This document shows positions 26,001-35,571 of a stretch of DNA of 64,000 nucleotides, one piece after another (within the stretch, counting starts at the first letter, position 1; each line of letters begins with the position of its first letter). A program made the translations under genes and the position numbers. The notes below the pieces were generated by a model. The model had not been told where the DNA came from and searched no databases. It saw only the letters and a program-made list of their open reading frames with translations. Origin of the DNA: Comamonas badia DSM 17552 (GTDB taxonomy: Bacteria > Pseudomonadota > Gammaproteobacteria > Burkholderiales > Burkholderiaceae_C); assembly GCF_000484635.1 (NCBI RefSeq), contig NZ_AXVM01000006.1, positions 265,394 to 329,393 on the forward strand, in the 5' to 3' direction.

Positions 26001-26409
26001 GCACTGCTTTGTATAAATTTTGTAGCTGCTCGCGCTGTATCGACGCGGGCTCAGGGCCGATTCCCCTTGAAACCAGCTCATCCTGCAAACGCTGCGCCCA
26101 TTCGGCGCCGGTTTCGGCGGGTTGGCCCTTGGCGGCGTCAAAGGGGCGCGGCTGGGCAAAGTCGCGCAGCCATTCCAGCAAGCGCTGGCGCATCTCGCCG
26201 GCGGCCTTCTTGGTGAAGGTGATGGCCAGGATTTCATGCGGTGCGCTGCCGGCCAGCAGCGCACGCAGGATGCGCGAAACCAGCACCCAGGTCTTGCCAG
26301 CGCCCGCGCAGGCCTCGACCACCACGCTGCGGCGCGGGTCGCAGGCGATGGCGTAGAACTGCGCGGGGGTGCAGGGGGCGCCGTTGTGGTGGTAGGCAGC
26401 TTCTTGCAT
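23038..26409 (-). CDS. addA: AddA-like helicase-nuclease subunit (UvrD family)
   Basis: A 1123-residue protein. The ATG at 26409 overlaps the addB stop (ATGA). Features in order: Walker A ACAGAGKTWVLVSRI (residues 33-47), motif Ia ITFTKKAAGEMRQRL, Walker B region LLIDEFQDTNPLQW, GDPKQSIYRFRRA, the late helicase motif VHGAKGLEADEVLLLD, and the C-terminal nuclease motif WWVLDYKSAAHPERD. It unwinds and resects double-strand breaks with AddB for recombination and degrades linear foreign DNA. Two dispersed repeat copies occur inside the gene. The product is close to the usual AddA length. Confidence 0.9.
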   Translation of the reverse strand: MQEAAYHHNGAPCTPAQFYAIACDPRRSVVVEACAGAGKTWVLVSRILRALLAGSAPHEILAITFTKKAAGEMRQRLLEWLRDFAQPRPFDAAKGQPAETGAEWAQRLQDELVSRGIGPEPASIQREQLQNLYKAVLSQGRPVEIRTFHSWFAALLRAAPLQVLQDLGLPASYELLEDDADAVAEVWRPFLRQVAADASLQADYAALVGAMGRHQAHKALEGALERCVEFLLADAAGSVAPAVEPFGVVYPRMAGVAQPSDWLLQRAAGRALLEDAARALLPAAKTFAACGQQLLDALAAGGFDQVQQALLTQKNEPRKFSEKVAGLPDVRAAQHELLAVLAADQQHQAWQHQQRMARLTRALVACFADLKRERGWVDMNDIERAALTLLADHELSAWVQERLDARVRHLLIDEFQDTNPLQWQALRAWLAGYAGSGGGQQAPSVFIVGDPKQSIYRFRRADPTIFAAAQDFVVQALGGERLATDHTRRNAPAVLAGVNTVMAQAQGDGQYQGFRAHSTESLDAGTIEALPLIPRAKVARDAGDDAPEWRDTLTQPRQEAEETLRTLECRQAARWIAARIQAGVRPSDIMVLARKREPLGVLQAELRHLGIACEQPEKLRLGEQPAVQDVLALVDALLSPGNDLALARALKSPLFGLADEDLARLALAVRAAGDARPSWLDVLPKTELPAKNSQALHADLMQCHQWLLSLPPHDALQAIYDQRDALARFAAAAPAPERDHVLAQLRALLHAALTVQGGRFVSAYQWLRAMRRERIPVPRHAAPEAVQLLTVHGAKGLEADEVLLLDSASGLPVRGDPAVLIDWPAEQPAPQRFAFLANGNQPAPSLAELAATEAAAGAREELNALYVAMTRARRRLLLSGVEPHRAPASSWWQRIEPLAQTLDAPAAAQATQSPDQTFTLPVLPPLPLGEGRGEGSALDSTPVGDNQKESAALDEQALAAINKAVDADTETSRIGQAMHWLLEHAGDIPAGWLPQRVPQAQRLFALGAGPMAHAQAMARAILTGEAAWAWSEGEVLEAFDEVELIHQGERLRIDRLVRRRASAHGPEAWWVLDYKSAAHPERDEALQAQLERYRAAVESLYPGQVVRTAFLSGEGQVILGSSS
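23521..23576 (+). repeat. dispersed hairpin repeat copy inside addA
   Basis: ATAGCTGCCAGCGCTTG, then TCAAGCGCTGCAGACTC and TTTTTGATT. The arms CAGCGCTTG and CAAGCGCTG pair perfectly, making this the clearest member of the family. It encodes a low-complexity linker before the AddA nuclease domain. Confidence 0.7.
26008..26060 (+). repeat. degenerate dispersed hairpin repeat copy inside addA
   Basis: TAAATTTTGTAGCTGCTCGC, then GCTGTATCGACGCGGGCTC and AGGGCC. The head and tail fit the family pattern but the stem is weaker than in other copies. Confidence 0.4.
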
Positions 26410-28943
26410 CAATTCACCCAGAAATCCTTGCGGCACAGGCCACGCACCTCGCACCAGTCGCACACGCTGCCCTCGCCCAGCGCCGGCAGCGGCGCCCCGG
26501 CGGCGATGCGCTGCACGTCCTGCGCCATGCCGGCGTGCAGGTCGGCGGCGAGCTGCTGCAGGTTTTTCACCTCGAACATCCTGGGCTCCTCGCGCTCGGC
26601 CAGGTTGAGGTAGGCCGCGCGCGGCGCCTCGCTGCCCGAGAGCAGCGCGTAGAAGGGCAGCTGCGTTTCCTCGCTGCCCGATTCGACGCGCTTTTTGGTC
26701 TTGTCGCGCGCCTCGGTCTTGTAGTCGATCAGCAGCTCGGTGCCGTCCATCCGCTGGTCGATGCGGTCGATGCGCCCGCGCAGTTGCAAGGGGCCGCGGC
26801 GCACGTCGAAGGCCTTTTCGCCATCCGCATACACCGCGCCGCCCGCCTCGTGCTCTGCCAGCCAGCACAGATAGGCATCGCGCAGGCGCGGCCAGGCAAC
26901 TTCGAAGGGCATGAATTCGCCCGGCTCGTCGGCCAGGCCCTGGGCCTGCGTGACGGCCTCGGCCGCTTGCTGCATCAGCGCCAGCCGGTCAGCCTGCGGT
27001 GCTGCCCGCAGCGCCTCATGAAAGCCGCGCAGCACGGCATGAACCCAGTTGCCCCAGTCGCGCTTGTCGATGTCCACGTCCAGCTCGCCCTCCTCGCTCA
27101 GGCCCAGCTGGCGCAGCGCGAAGAAGCGGTAGGGGCAGGCGCGCAACTGTTCGTAGCTGCTGGCACTGAGCGGCTGCAGCGGCAGCAGCGCGCCTGTGGG
27201 CTCGGGCCGCAGCGTGGGCTTGGCTTCCACGGTACGGGCGCTGCGCGCATCCGTGCCTATGGGCAGCACTTGCGCCAGCCGCAGCGCCTGCACCAGCGGC
27301 GATGGCGAGAGCGCCTCGCCGCTGTCGTTGGCGCGGCGCCAGAGCAGATCCACCTGCGCCACCGCCAGCGCCAGCGCAAAGGCCTGCGCCTGTTCCTGCT
27401 GCAACTGCGCGCGCGTGGGCAGACCCAGGGCCGTGCGCTGCGCCGCGCTCCATTGGCCGGCGGGCTCGGGCGCGGCGGGCAAGTGCTGTTCATCGGCGCC
27501 GGGCAGCACCAGCGCCGCAAAGCTGCGCCCCAGCAGTTGCGCCATCGGCAGCACCACCACCTGCGCCGAGGCCGGGTGCGGCGGATGGAAATTGGCGCCC
27601 TCCAGCGCCTCGCCCACCCAATGCGTGAATTCGGCCAGCGGCATGCGCCGCGCCGCCACCGGCCAGGCGCGCCATTCGGCCAGCGCCTCGTCCGCCAGGC
27701 CCAGCGCGGCGATCACCGCCTGCCCGGCCGCGTCCTGCGAAAGCAGCGGCCACAGCCCGCAGCCCTGCAGCAGCGCGCGCAGGTCGGCCAGCCACGCCGC
27801 CAGCGGCCGGGCCGCCTGCATGGGCTGGCGGAGCTGGCGTACCTGCGCCGCCAGCGGCCCGCCTTCGGGCAGCAGCGCCGCCTGGTGCCAATGGCGCACC
27901 GCGTCCTTGCGCAAGCGGTGCTCCAGCGCGCGGTGATCCAGCCCGGCAAACACCGGCGCCAGCTTGATCCAGGCGAGCACCGCATCGCTGCCGGCGCGGG
28001 GCGCGCAGGCGTGCAGCGCCGCCGCCACGCTGGCGGCCGCATGCGTGGTGGAGAGCTTCCAGCCGGTCTCGTCGCGCAATGCCACGCCCTGCGCCGCCAG
28101 CAAGGCGTTGATGCGGCGCACCAGCAGCCGGTCGCCCGCCACCAGCGCCACCGGCGCGCGGCCCTCTCGCAAATGGCGCAGCACGCAGGCGGCGGCGCGC
28201 CCGGCCTCGTCTTCGGCGTCGTGCGCTTCGTGCAGCGCGATGGCGCCCTGCGGCGCCTGGGGTGGATGCGCCAGCGTCACGGCCTGGTCGCCCCAGTGCC
28301 GCGCCAGCGCCTGCGTGAGCGGCTCGTGCTGCAGGCCGGGCAGGATCAGCAGCAGTTCCACCCCGCGCAGCACGCGCGGCGCAAACAGCACGTCGCTGGC
28401 ATAGGCCGAGGTGGCAGCCCAGCTGGCGGCGATGCGCGCCACGGCCGCCTCCAGCCGCAAGGCGCCATCGGCCACGGCGGGCAGCACGCCCGCGACCTGC
28501 GCCAGCCAGTCGGCGCGCTGCGCCGGTGCACGGGCGCTGGCCAGCGGCGCCAGTTGCAACGCCTGCTCCACCAGCCGCCCGGCCAGCAGGGCACGCTGGC
28601 TGCCCAGGCCCGCGCGCTCCAGCAGGGTCTGCGCGGTCAGCCAGTCGCGGCCGTGGTCAAAGCGCAGGTCGTCCGGCCCGGGCAGGAACAGATCGGCCTG
28701 CTGCGCCCAGTTGTGCGTCGTTTCAAAGCGCGGCGCAAAGCCCTCGAAGCGCCGCGCCCACTCGGCGCGCGCGGGTGCCAGCAGATTGGCGTAGGGCAGC
28801 AGCACCACGGTGCGCGCCAGGTGCACGCCGCGCTCGGCCGCAAGCGTCCGAATCCCGTCAATCCAGCTGCCTGAAAGCGATGGCGCCAAAGCACCGTCAG
28901 CTTCAATTTCAATAGCAACCATACCGGCACGAACCTCATGCAT
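26409..28943 (-). CDS. addB: AddB-like PD-(D/E)XK nuclease/helicase-fold subunit
   Basis: A protein of about 844 residues. Possible starts are a GTG at 28952 and ATGs at 28943 and 28922; none has a decisive ribosome site. The C-terminal nuclease has [20 protein letters not shown] with the catalytic Asp-Tyr-Lys. A probable iron-sulfur cluster is formed by Cys in [11 protein letters not shown] and three Cys in [17 protein letters not shown]. This Cys pattern is typical of AddB. Together with AddA it forms a recombination nuclease. It is divergent from trxA, with 54 bases between the chosen starts. Confidence 0.85.
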   Translation of the reverse strand: MHEVRAGMVAIEIEADGALAPSLSGSWIDGIRTLAAERGVHLARTVVLLPYANLLAPARAEWARRFEGFAPRFETTHNWAQQADLFLPGPDDLRFDHGRDWLTAQTLLERAGLGSQRALLAGRLVEQALQLAPLASARAPAQRADWLAQVAGVLPAVADGALRLEAAVARIAASWAATSAYASDVLFAPRVLRGVELLLILPGLQHEPLTQALARHWGDQAVTLAHPPQAPQGAIALHEAHDAEDEAGRAAACVLRHLREGRAPVALVAGDRLLVRRINALLAAQGVALRDETGWKLSTTHAAASVAAALHACAPRAGSDAVLAWIKLAPVFAGLDHRALEHRLRKDAVRHWHQAALLPEGGPLAAQVRQLRQPMQAARPLAAWLADLRALLQGCGLWPLLSQDAAGQAVIAALGLADEALAEWRAWPVAARRMPLAEFTHWVGEALEGANFHPPHPASAQVVVLPMAQLLGRSFAALVLPGADEQHLPAAPEPAGQWSAAQRTALGLPTRAQLQQEQAQAFALALAVAQVDLLWRRANDSGEALSPSPLVQALRLAQVLPIGTDARSARTVEAKPTLRPEPTGALLPLQPLSASSYEQLRACPYRFFALRQLGLSEEGELDVDIDKRDWGNWVHAVLRGFHEALRAAPQADRLALMQQAAEAVTQAQGLADEPGEFMPFEVAWPRLRDAYLCWLAEHEAGGAVYADGEKAFDVRRGPLQLRGRIDRIDQRMDGTELLIDYKTEARDKTKKRVESGSEETQLPFYALLSGSEAPRAAYLNLAEREEPRMFEVKNLQQLAADLHAGMAQDVQRIAAGAPLPALGEGSVCDWCEVRGLCRKDFWVN

Positions 28944-28997
28944 TTCTGTCACAATCCGCCGAATCTACCCCCTTGTTCCCGCCATCGAGGAAATGCC

Positions 28998-29330
28998 ATG
29001 GCCAGCGATTTGATCAAACATGTCTCCGACGCCAGCTTTGACGCCGACGTCCTGAAATCCACCGAACCCGTGCTGGTCGATTACTGGGCCGCCTGGTGCG
29101 GCCCCTGCAAGATGATTGCCCCGGTGCTCGACGAAGCGGCCGGCGCCTACCAGGGCAGGCTCACGATCGCCAAGATGAACGTGGACGAAAACCGCGAAGT
29201 GCCGGCCAAGTTCGGCATCCGCGGCATTCCCACGCTGATGCTGTTCAAGGGCGGGCAGCTCGCCGCCACCAAGGTCGGCGCGATGAGCAAGGCCCAACTC
29301 ACCGAATTCCTCGACCAGAACCTCGGCTGA
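28998..29330 (+). CDS. trxA: thioredoxin 1
   Basis: A 110-residue cytoplasmic disulfide reductase. The ATG at 28998 has GAGG seven bases upstream; the frame extends further up without homology. The redox motif [15 protein letters not shown] contains the WCGPC active site, and the conserved cis-Pro is in [14 protein letters not shown]. Length and motifs are canonical. A hairpin terminator follows before rho. Confidence 0.96.
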   Translation: MASDLIKHVSDASFDADVLKSTEPVLVDYWAAWCGPCKMIAPVLDEAAGAYQGRLTIAKMNVDENREVPAKFGIRGIPTLMLFKGGQLAATKVGAMSKAQLTEFLDQNLG

Positions 29331-29383
29331 ACCAGCGGCCTCGCGGCGGCGCCCTGCCGCCGCTGACGGACCCTCGCCCATGC

Positions 29384-29407
29384 GCCCGCCCTCGCGGCGG
29401 GCTTTTG
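29384..29407 (+). terminator. rho-independent terminator after trxA
   Basis: GCCCGCC (29384-29390) pairs with GGCGGGC (29396-29402) across a five-base loop and is followed by TTTT. Confidence 0.75.
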
Positions 29408-29569
29408 CTGTCATAATCCTCCCCGATCACCGCCGCGCACCATCTGACGCGCGGCAGGCATGCAGATCACCGGCTTGCCAGAACATCCCGACCGACGGAT
29501 GCTCGTCTGGCAACCAGCCACCCTCCCCTTTTTTGCCCGACATTGCCACTCCCTGACCGGAGTCCATTC

Positions 29570-30832
29570 ATGCACCTGAACGAATTGAAGGCCCTGCACG
29601 TCTCCGAAGTGCTCAAGCAGGCCGAAGCCCTGGATATCGAAAACGGCGGCCGCATGCGCAAGCAGGAGCTGATGTTCGCCATCATCAAGAAGCGCGCCAA
29701 GAATGGCGAACAGATCTTCGCCGACGGCGTGCTCGAAATCCTGCCCGACGGCTTCGGCTTCCTGCGCAGCCCCGACACCAGCTACACCGCCAGCACCGAC
29801 GACATCTACATCAGCCCCAGCCAGGTGCGCCGCTTCAACCTGCACACCGGCGACATGATCGAAGGCGAGGTGCGCACGCCCAAGGATGGCGAGCGCTATT
29901 TCGCATTGAACAAGCTGGAAAAGGTCAACGGCGACCTGCCCGAGAAGAACAAGCACAAGGTGATGTTCGAAAACCTCACGCCGCTGTTCCCCAAGGAGCA
30001 GATGAAGCTGGAACGCGACATCAAGGGCGAGGAAAACATCACCGGCCGCATCATCGACATCATCGCGCCCATAGGCCGCGGCCAGCGCGCGCTGATCGTC
30101 GCGCCGCCCAAGAGCGGCAAGACGGTGATGATGCAGAGCATCGCGCACGCCATCACCGCCAACTACCCGGACGTGACGCTGATGGTGCTGCTGGTCGACG
30201 AGCGCCCCGAGGAAGTGACCGAGATGCAGCGCTCGGTGCGCGGCGAGATCATCGCCTCCACCTTCGACGAGCCCGCCACGCGGCACGTGCACGTGGCCGA
30301 GATGGTGATCGAGCGCGCCAAGCGCCTGGTCGAACTCGGCAAGGACGTGGTCATCCTGCTCGACTCCATCACGCGCCTGGCGCGCGCCTACAACAACGTC
30401 GTGCCGTCCTCGGGCAAGGTGCTCACCGGCGGCGTCGATTCCAACGCGCTGCAGCGCCCCAAGCGCTTCTTCGGCGCGGCGCGCAACATCGAGGAAGGCG
30501 GCAGCCTCACCATCATCGCCACCGCGCTGGTCGATACCGGCAGCCGCATGGACGAGGTGATCTTTGAAGAATTCAAGGGCACCGGCAACAGCGAACTGCA
30601 CCTGAACCGGCGCCTGTACGAAAAGCGCGTGTTCCCGGCGATCGAACTCAACAAGAGCGGCACGCGCCGCGAAGAGCTGCTGCTCGCGCCCGAGATCCTG
30701 CAGAAGACCCGCATCCTGCGCCAGTTCATGTACAACATGGACGAGATCGAATCGATGGAACTGATGATCAAGAAGATGCGCGAGACCAAGAGCAACGTCG
30801 ACTTCTTCGAGGCCATGCGCCGCGGCGGCTGA
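29570..30832 (+). CDS. rho: transcription termination factor Rho
   Basis: A 420-residue hexameric RNA helicase starting [15 protein letters not shown] with GGAG upstream. The N-terminal RNA-binding cold-shock-like domain has [20 protein letters not shown]. The ATPase has the P-loop [11 protein letters not shown], Walker [18 protein letters not shown], and the Q/R-loop region [12 protein letters not shown] with [16 protein letters not shown]. It ends transcription of untranslated RNA. A leader of about 160 bases between the trxA terminator and the start is where autoregulation of rho usually acts. Confidence 0.97.
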   Translation: MHLNELKALHVSEVLKQAEALDIENGGRMRKQELMFAIIKKRAKNGEQIFADGVLEILPDGFGFLRSPDTSYTASTDDIYISPSQVRRFNLHTGDMIEGEVRTPKDGERYFALNKLEKVNGDLPEKNKHKVMFENLTPLFPKEQMKLERDIKGEENITGRIIDIIAPIGRGQRALIVAPPKSGKTVMMQSIAHAITANYPDVTLMVLLVDERPEEVTEMQRSVRGEIIASTFDEPATRHVHVAEMVIERAKRLVELGKDVVILLDSITRLARAYNNVVPSSGKVLTGGVDSNALQRPKRFFGAARNIEEGGSLTIIATALVDTGSRMDEVIFEEFKGTGNSELHLNRRLYEKRVFPAIELNKSGTRREELLLAPEILQKTRILRQFMYNMDEIESMELMIKKMRETKSNVDFFEAMRRGG

Positions 30833-30841
30833 AGCTTCCGC

Positions 30842-30907
30842 ATGACGCAATGATCTCGCCGCGCTTGGATGACGGGGTGAGGCTGAAACCCGTCATTGCG
30901 TCATTTT
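30842..30907 (+). terminator. hairpin terminator after rho with an alternative inner stem
   Basis: ATGACGCAATGA (30842-30853) is perfectly complementary to TCATTGCGTCAT (30893-30904), which is followed by TTT. The 3' arm can instead pair through CCCGTCAT (30889-30896) with ATGACGGG (30869-30876). The two stems share bases and exclude each other. Confidence 0.65.
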
Positions 30908-30910
30908 CCG

Positions 30911-30916
30911 TATAAT
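30911..30916 (+). promoter_or_regulatory. TATAAT -10 box of rpmE2
   Basis: A consensus TATAAT lies 72 bases before the rpmE2 ATG, directly after the rho terminator. No convincing -35 element is seen at normal spacing; the upstream bases belong to the hairpin. Confidence 0.45.
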
Positions 30917-30987
30917 GCGCAGTTTCCCGGAAAGTACGCTGCATGGTGCGGCGCGGCTCCCGAACCACACCACCCAAGGAATCCACC

Positions 30988-31242
30988 ATGCGTGAAGGCA
31001 TTCACCCCGACTACCGCGAAGTGCTGTTCGTGGACCTGTCCAACGGCTTCAAGTTCGTCACCCGTTCGTGCGTGAACACGCGGGAAAAAGACACCTTCGA
31101 GGGCAAGGAATACCCGCTGTACAAGCTCGATACCTCCAGCGAATCGCATCCCTTCTACACCGGCACGCAAAAATCGGTGGACAACATGGGCGGCCGCGTG
31201 GAGAAATTCCGCAACCGCTTTGGCCGCGGCGCCGCCAGATAA
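30988..31242 (+). CDS. rpmE2: 50S ribosomal protein L31 type B
   Basis: An 84-residue protein starting [20 protein letters not shown] with AAGGA upstream. It lacks the paired zinc-binding CxxC of type A L31 (only one Cys, in TRSCVNTRE). It has the type-B features [20 protein letters not shown] and the C-terminal [12 protein letters not shown]. Zinc-free L31 replaces the zinc form during zinc limitation in many bacteria. It follows rho, a common arrangement in this group, and has its own terminator. Confidence 0.93.
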   Translation: MREGIHPDYREVLFVDLSNGFKFVTRSCVNTREKDTFEGKEYPLYKLDTSSESHPFYTGTQKSVDNMGGRVEKFRNRFGRGAAR

Positions 31243-31290
31243 ACGCCCACCCAGCAACGCGTTCAGCGGGCGGCCCGCCCCGGCGCAACA

Positions 31291-31321
31291 AGGCAGCCCG
31301 GTACGCCGCGCTGCCTTTTTT
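31291..31321 (+). terminator. rho-independent terminator after rpmE2
   Basis: AGGCAGC (31291-31297) pairs with GCTGCCT (31310-31316), followed by a T run to 31321. Confidence 0.8.
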
Positions 31322-31348
31322 GTCGTCTTCCGTGTTGACTTCCGACCT

Positions 31349-33064
31349 GTGATACGCCCCACCCCCGCCATCGTCGCCCAGGCTGCCGTGCGGCCGCTGC
31401 CACGCTGGGCCCTGCTGTTGCTGTGCGCCGCCTATGTGCTGGCCGGCTTCTTCGGGCGCGACCCGTGGCGCGGCGACGACATGCAGGCCTTCGGCTTCAT
31501 GCGCGCGATGGCGCTGGGCCAGACCGACTGGTCCGCCCCGCTGCTGGCCGGCCAGCCGCCGGAAACCGGCGGTCTGCTGCCACTGTGGCTGGGCGCCGGC
31601 GCGATGCGCCTGCTGGGCCATGGGCTGCCGCTTGAAATCGCCAGCCGCATCCCCTTCATCGCGCTGCTCGCGCTCACCCTCTTCGCCGCCTGGCATGCGG
31701 TCTATCACCTGGCGCGCAGCCCGCTGGCCCAGCCGGTGGCCTTCGCCTTTGGCGGCGAGGCCGATCCGCACGGCTACGCCCGCGCCATCGCCGATGGCGG
31801 CCTGCTGGCATTGATCGCCTCGCTGGGGCTGGCGCAGTTCTCGCACGAGGCGACGAGCAACCTCACGCAACTGGCCAGCACCACGCTGCTGCTGTATGCC
31901 GCTGCGGCGCTGCGGCGCCACCGCGCCTTGCCGGGCGTGGCAGCCGCCGCGGGGCTGCTCGGCCTGACCCTGAGCGGTGCGCCGACCCTGGCGGTACTGC
32001 TGGGCACGGGCAGTGCGGTCCTTGCCCTCACCGGCGATGGGCGCGATGGGCCGTGGCGCACGCGCCTGCGCAGCGCAGCCCTGCTGCTTGCATTCACCGC
32101 ACTGGCCGCCGCATGGGCCACATGGCACGGCCTCTGGCGCTGGCGCATTGCCTTGCCCGGGAGTGCACAGGAATGGCTCGCCATCCCGCGCCTGCTGCTC
32201 TGGTTCATCTGGCCGACCTGGCTGCTGACGCTGTGGACACTTTGGCGCTGGCGCCACCTGATCGCCGCGCGCGCGCACCATCTGCTGCTGCCGTTGTGGT
32301 TTGGGGGCGTGGCGCTCGCCGTCACCTGCCTGGTAGCGCCCTCCGATCGCGCGCTGCTGCAAGGGTTGCCGGCCTTCGCTGCCCTGGCCGCGTTTGCCCT
32401 GCCCACGCTCACGCGCAGCGTCTCGGCCATCATCGACTGGTTCACGCTGCTGTTCTTCAGCGTGGCCGCCATCACCGTCTGGGTGATCTGGCTGGCGGTG
32501 CAGACCGGCATCCCCGCCACACCGGCGGCCAACGTGGCGCGGCTGGCGCCCGGCTTTCAAAGCCACTTCGCGCTGCTCCCGTTCGCCGCGGCGCTGGCCG
32601 GCACGATCGCCTGGTGCGCCCTGGTGCGCTGGCGCACCGCACGCCACCGCGCGGCCATCTGGAAGAGCCTGGTTCTTCCGGCAGGCGGTGCCGCGCTGGG
32701 CTGGGTGCTGCTGATGACGCTGTGGCTGCCGCTGCTCGACTACGGCCGCAGCTACGCGCCCCAGGTGGCGCTGCTGCGCCAGGCCATCACCGAGGCAAAC
32801 GCCGGCGCCCCCCCGCGGGCCAACGACTGCGTGGCCGGCTACGGGCTCGACCAGCCCCTGGTCGCGGCGCTGATCTACCAGGGCGGGCTGGATGTCGCTG
32901 CGCCGGCGCAGGCGCATCGGTGCCACTGGGCCATCGTCGACCCGGACGCCGACGCGCAGATGTTCGAAGCCCTGCCGCCCGACGACTGGCAGCAGGTTGC
33001 CATCGTCACGCGCCCCACGGACCGGCGCGACCAGCTCACCGTGCTGCGCCGGGCCGGACGCTAG
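31349..33064 (+). CDS. polytopic membrane protein, glycosyltransferase-39-like
   Basis: About 571 residues from the GTG at 31349, just after the rpmE2 terminator; upstream frame extension would run through that terminator, so I reject it. About twelve hydrophobic segments are visible. The first periplasmic loop RDPWRGDDMQAFGFMRAMA carries an acidic pair (DD) near the membrane. ETGGLLPLWLGA follows, resembling the layout of PMT/ArnT-type lipid-linked sugar transferases. The C-terminal soluble part (about 90 residues) has no motif I know. The stop overlaps the next GTG start by one base, so the two proteins are probably co-produced. Function is unproven. Confidence 0.6.
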   Translation: MIRPTPAIVAQAAVRPLPRWALLLLCAAYVLAGFFGRDPWRGDDMQAFGFMRAMALGQTDWSAPLLAGQPPETGGLLPLWLGAGAMRLLGHGLPLEIASRIPFIALLALTLFAAWHAVYHLARSPLAQPVAFAFGGEADPHGYARAIADGGLLALIASLGLAQFSHEATSNLTQLASTTLLLYAAAALRRHRALPGVAAAAGLLGLTLSGAPTLAVLLGTGSAVLALTGDGRDGPWRTRLRSAALLLAFTALAAAWATWHGLWRWRIALPGSAQEWLAIPRLLLWFIWPTWLLTLWTLWRWRHLIAARAHHLLLPLWFGGVALAVTCLVAPSDRALLQGLPAFAALAAFALPTLTRSVSAIIDWFTLLFFSVAAITVWVIWLAVQTGIPATPAANVARLAPGFQSHFALLPFAAALAGTIAWCALVRWRTARHRAAIWKSLVLPAGGAALGWVLLMTLWLPLLDYGRSYAPQVALLRQAITEANAGAPPRANDCVAGYGLDQPLVAALIYQGGLDVAAPAQAHRCHWAIVDPDADAQMFEALPPDDWQQVAIVTRPTDRRDQLTVLRRAGR

Positions 33065-34431
33065 TGCGCAAGCGTTCGGGCATCGCACAGCATGCGCTCA
33101 CGGTACTCGTGGGCCAGCTGGCGGTCATGGCCTTTGGCGTGACCGACACCATCGTCACCGGGCGCTATTCGCAGGATTCGCTGGCCGCGCTGTCCATAGG
33201 CTCGGCCGTGTTCGTGAGCGTCTATGTCGCCGTCATGGGGCTGTTTCAGGCGCTGCTGCCGATCTGGGCCGAGCACCACGGCGCTGGCCGCCCCGTGGCC
33301 ATCGGCGCCAGCGTGCGCCAGTCGTTGTATTTATGGCTGGCCGCATCGCTGCTGGGCATGGCCGTGCTTCTTTCGCCCGAGCCCATCCTTCGGGCCACGG
33401 AAGTGCCGCCCGCGCTGCGCGGCGAAGTCCGCAGCTACCTCGCCATCCTCGCCTTCGGCCTGCCGCCGGCGCTGCTGTTTCGCATCTACAGCACGCTGAG
33501 CCAGGCGGTGGATCGGCCGCAATTCGTCACCTGGCTGCAGATGGGCTCGCTGCTGCTCAAGGTCCCGCTGTCGCTGTGGTTCACCTTCGGCGGCGCGGGC
33601 CTTGCACCGCAGGGCGCGCCCGGCTGCGCCTGGGCCACCTTCGCCGTCAACTATGCGCTGCTGGCCGTGGCGCTGGTGATGCTGCGCCGCCAGGGCGCCT
33701 TCCGCCCCCTGGCGCTCTGGCAGCCAATCGAGCGCCCCGACAGCGTGCAACACAAGCACTTTCTGCGGCTGGGCCTGCCCGCGGCGCTCTCGGTCATGGT
33801 GGAGGTCACCTCGTTCACGCTGATGGCGCTGTTCATCGCGCGCCAGGGCGTGCTGGCCGCCGCCGCGCACCAGATCGCCGCCAACCTCGCCGCCGTGCTC
33901 TACATGGTGCCGCTGTCGCTCGGCATCGCGGTCAGCGCACATGTGAGCTTTTGCCGCGGCGCCGGCGACGAGGGCCAGGCGGCCCGCCTTGCATGGAAAG
34001 GATTTTTGGCTGCAGCGCTGATGGGGTGTGCGCTGGCAACTATTCTTGTGATAGCAAGAAAGCCCTTGAGCGCGCTCTACACCACCAACGCCGACGTCGC
34101 GCGGCTTGCGGCCCGGCTGCTCGTCTGGGTCGCCGCCTACCACGTGGCCGATGCGATGCAGACGCTGTGCATCTTCGTGCTGCGCAGCTACCGCATCACG
34201 CTCATGCCGCTGCTGGTGTACGGCGTGCTGCTCTGGGGCCTGGGCCTGGGCGGCGGCTATGCGCTGGCCTACCACGGCTGGGCCGGCTTCGGGCCGTGGC
34301 ATTCCCCCGCGCCCTTCTGGGGCGCCAGTGCCGCAGCGCTGCTGCTCACGGCCACCGCCTTCGCCGGGCTGCTGCTGCTTGCCCTGCGCGCCCACACCGG
34401 CCGCGACGAAGGCAAAAAATCGCCCTCGTGA
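33064..34431 (+). CDS. MATE-family efflux transporter
   Basis: A 455-residue protein with about twelve membrane segments, starting at a GTG that overlaps the preceding stop. The N-terminal motif QLAVMAFGVTDTIVTGRYSQ and the second-half counterpart AHQIAANLAAVLYMVPLSLG are MATE signatures, including the LxxxxDxxxxG-like pattern. MATE proteins export cationic drugs using Na+ or H+ gradients; substrate is unknown here. A dispersed repeat copy lies in the sequence for helix 10 (FLAAALMGCALATILVIA) without breaking it. Confidence 0.88.
   Translation: MRKRSGIAQHALTVLVGQLAVMAFGVTDTIVTGRYSQDSLAALSIGSAVFVSVYVAVMGLFQALLPIWAEHHGAGRPVAIGASVRQSLYLWLAASLLGMAVLLSPEPILRATEVPPALRGEVRSYLAILAFGLPPALLFRIYSTLSQAVDRPQFVTWLQMGSLLLKVPLSLWFTFGGAGLAPQGAPGCAWATFAVNYALLAVALVMLRRQGAFRPLALWQPIERPDSVQHKHFLRLGLPAALSVMVEVTSFTLMALFIARQGVLAAAAHQIAANLAAVLYMVPLSLGIAVSAHVSFCRGAGDEGQAARLAWKGFLAAALMGCALATILVIARKPLSALYTTNADVARLAARLLVWVAAYHVADAMQTLCIFVLRSYRITLMPLLVYGVLLWGLGLGGGYALAYHGWAGFGPWHSPAPFWGASAAALLLTATAFAGLLLLALRAHTGRDEGKKSPS
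34001..34047 (-). repeat. dispersed hairpin repeat copy inside the MATE gene
   Basis: The minus strand reads AATAGTTGCCAGCGCACACC, then CCATCAGCGCTGCAGCC and AAAAATC, matching the order of elements in the addA copy at 23521. It encodes membrane-helix residues. Confidence 0.45.
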
Positions 34432-34454
34432 ACCGCTACAATCGACGACTCTGC

Positions 34455-34545
<91 letters not shown>

Positions 34546-34740
34546 GACTGCACGGCAACGTGTTTACAACCCACACAGATGATGGACGGTGTGAGCAACC
34601 CCATTTGCCACCCGTTTTTCATCGCATCAAGCCAGGGCTGTCGGTGCAAGAATAGACCGGCGCCATAATGCGTCCCCTTAAGGGCACGCTTTCGCGATCG
34701 ATCCACTCCCAACCAGGTCAACGAACCAAGGACTACACGG

Positions 34741-35568
34741 ATGTCACTGCTGGCTCACCTGTCGGTCGAAGAGCTCGGGCACCTGTTGCAGACCATGGAG
34801 CGATCGCTGCAGGTTGACAGCCATTACGCGCTCTTCAATTGGTTGCACAAGGATGTGCAACGCCTGATTCCACATGAAGTCGTGATCGCGGCGTGGGGAG
34901 ATTTTTCACTGGGTCTGGTCTGTCACGACGTCGTCTCGTCGCTGGAGGGTTTTCGTACCCGCAGCTTCAGCGACACCACATTGCAGCCGTTCACAAGCTG
35001 GCTTTTCGATCGCTGGATGGGGCACCGTTTCCAGCCCTTCATCAATGAAGCGTTCACGGACTCCGCGCTCCAGAGTCTGGAAGGCGAAAGCACGATCCAG
35101 ACCTTCCAGGACATGAAGACCGGCTTGGTCCACGGCATCAAGGATCAGCGCGGCCGCCACGACTGCCTGTATGTGTTGCTGACAGACAACGAACTGCCCG
35201 ACAAGCGCAAGACGCTCGAATCACTGCGGTTTCTGCTTCCCTACATCGACGCATCATTCCGGCAGATATCGCACCTGCCAGGACAATACTACGGCCAGCC
35301 GCGCGACATACCTTCGTCGGGAAACGAAGCGGAGGACACTGACGGCAGCAACAACGCCGCCGTCGAGGAACTGAGCGCGCGCGAGCTCGAGATCATGGCA
35401 TGGGTGCGCAAAGGCAAGACGAATTCGGAAATCGGCACCATCCTGGACATCAGCGCGTTCACCGTGAAGAACCACATGCAGCGCATCCTGAAGAAGCTCG
35501 ATGTGCTCAACCGCGCACAGGCCGTGGCCATGATGGACAGTTACCGACATCCATCGCCACGCAAATAA
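34741..35568 (+). CDS. epsA: LuxR-family regulator EpsA of the exosortase/EPS locus
   Basis: A 275-residue regulator. The N-terminal 200 residues are a sensor-like domain with LFNWLHKDVQRLIPHEVVIA, resembling that of LuxR-type EpsA regulators. The C-terminal HTH (residues about 213-265) has LSARELEIMAWVRKGKTNSE and ISAFTVKNHMQRILKKLDV. EpsA-type proteins are found beside exosortase and exopolysaccharide genes and are described as activators of EPS expression. It faces the three sorted-protein genes across a shared terminator. The conserved boxes upstream of those genes are candidate targets. Confidence 0.85.
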   Translation: MSLLAHLSVEELGHLLQTMERSLQVDSHYALFNWLHKDVQRLIPHEVVIAAWGDFSLGLVCHDVVSSLEGFRTRSFSDTTLQPFTSWLFDRWMGHRFQPFINEAFTDSALQSLEGESTIQTFQDMKTGLVHGIKDQRGRHDCLYVLLTDNELPDKRKTLESLRFLLPYIDASFRQISHLPGQYYGQPRDIPSSGNEAEDTDGSNNAAVEELSARELEIMAWVRKGKTNSEIGTILDISAFTVKNHMQRILKKLDVLNRAQAVAMMDSYRHPSPRK

Positions 35569-35571
35569 AAA

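Noticed and set aside
26241..28874. An 877-codon open frame on the plus strand
   Set aside because: It is antisense to addB, low-complexity and has no recognisable motif.
31220..31348. N-terminal extension of the membrane protein from 31220
   Set aside because: It would be read through the end of rpmE2 and its terminator hairpin. The GTG at 31349 starts just before the first membrane segment.
31058..33088. A 676-codon minus-strand frame
   Set aside because: It is antisense to the membrane glycosyltransferase-like gene, and its product is Gln/Arg/Gly-rich without motifs.
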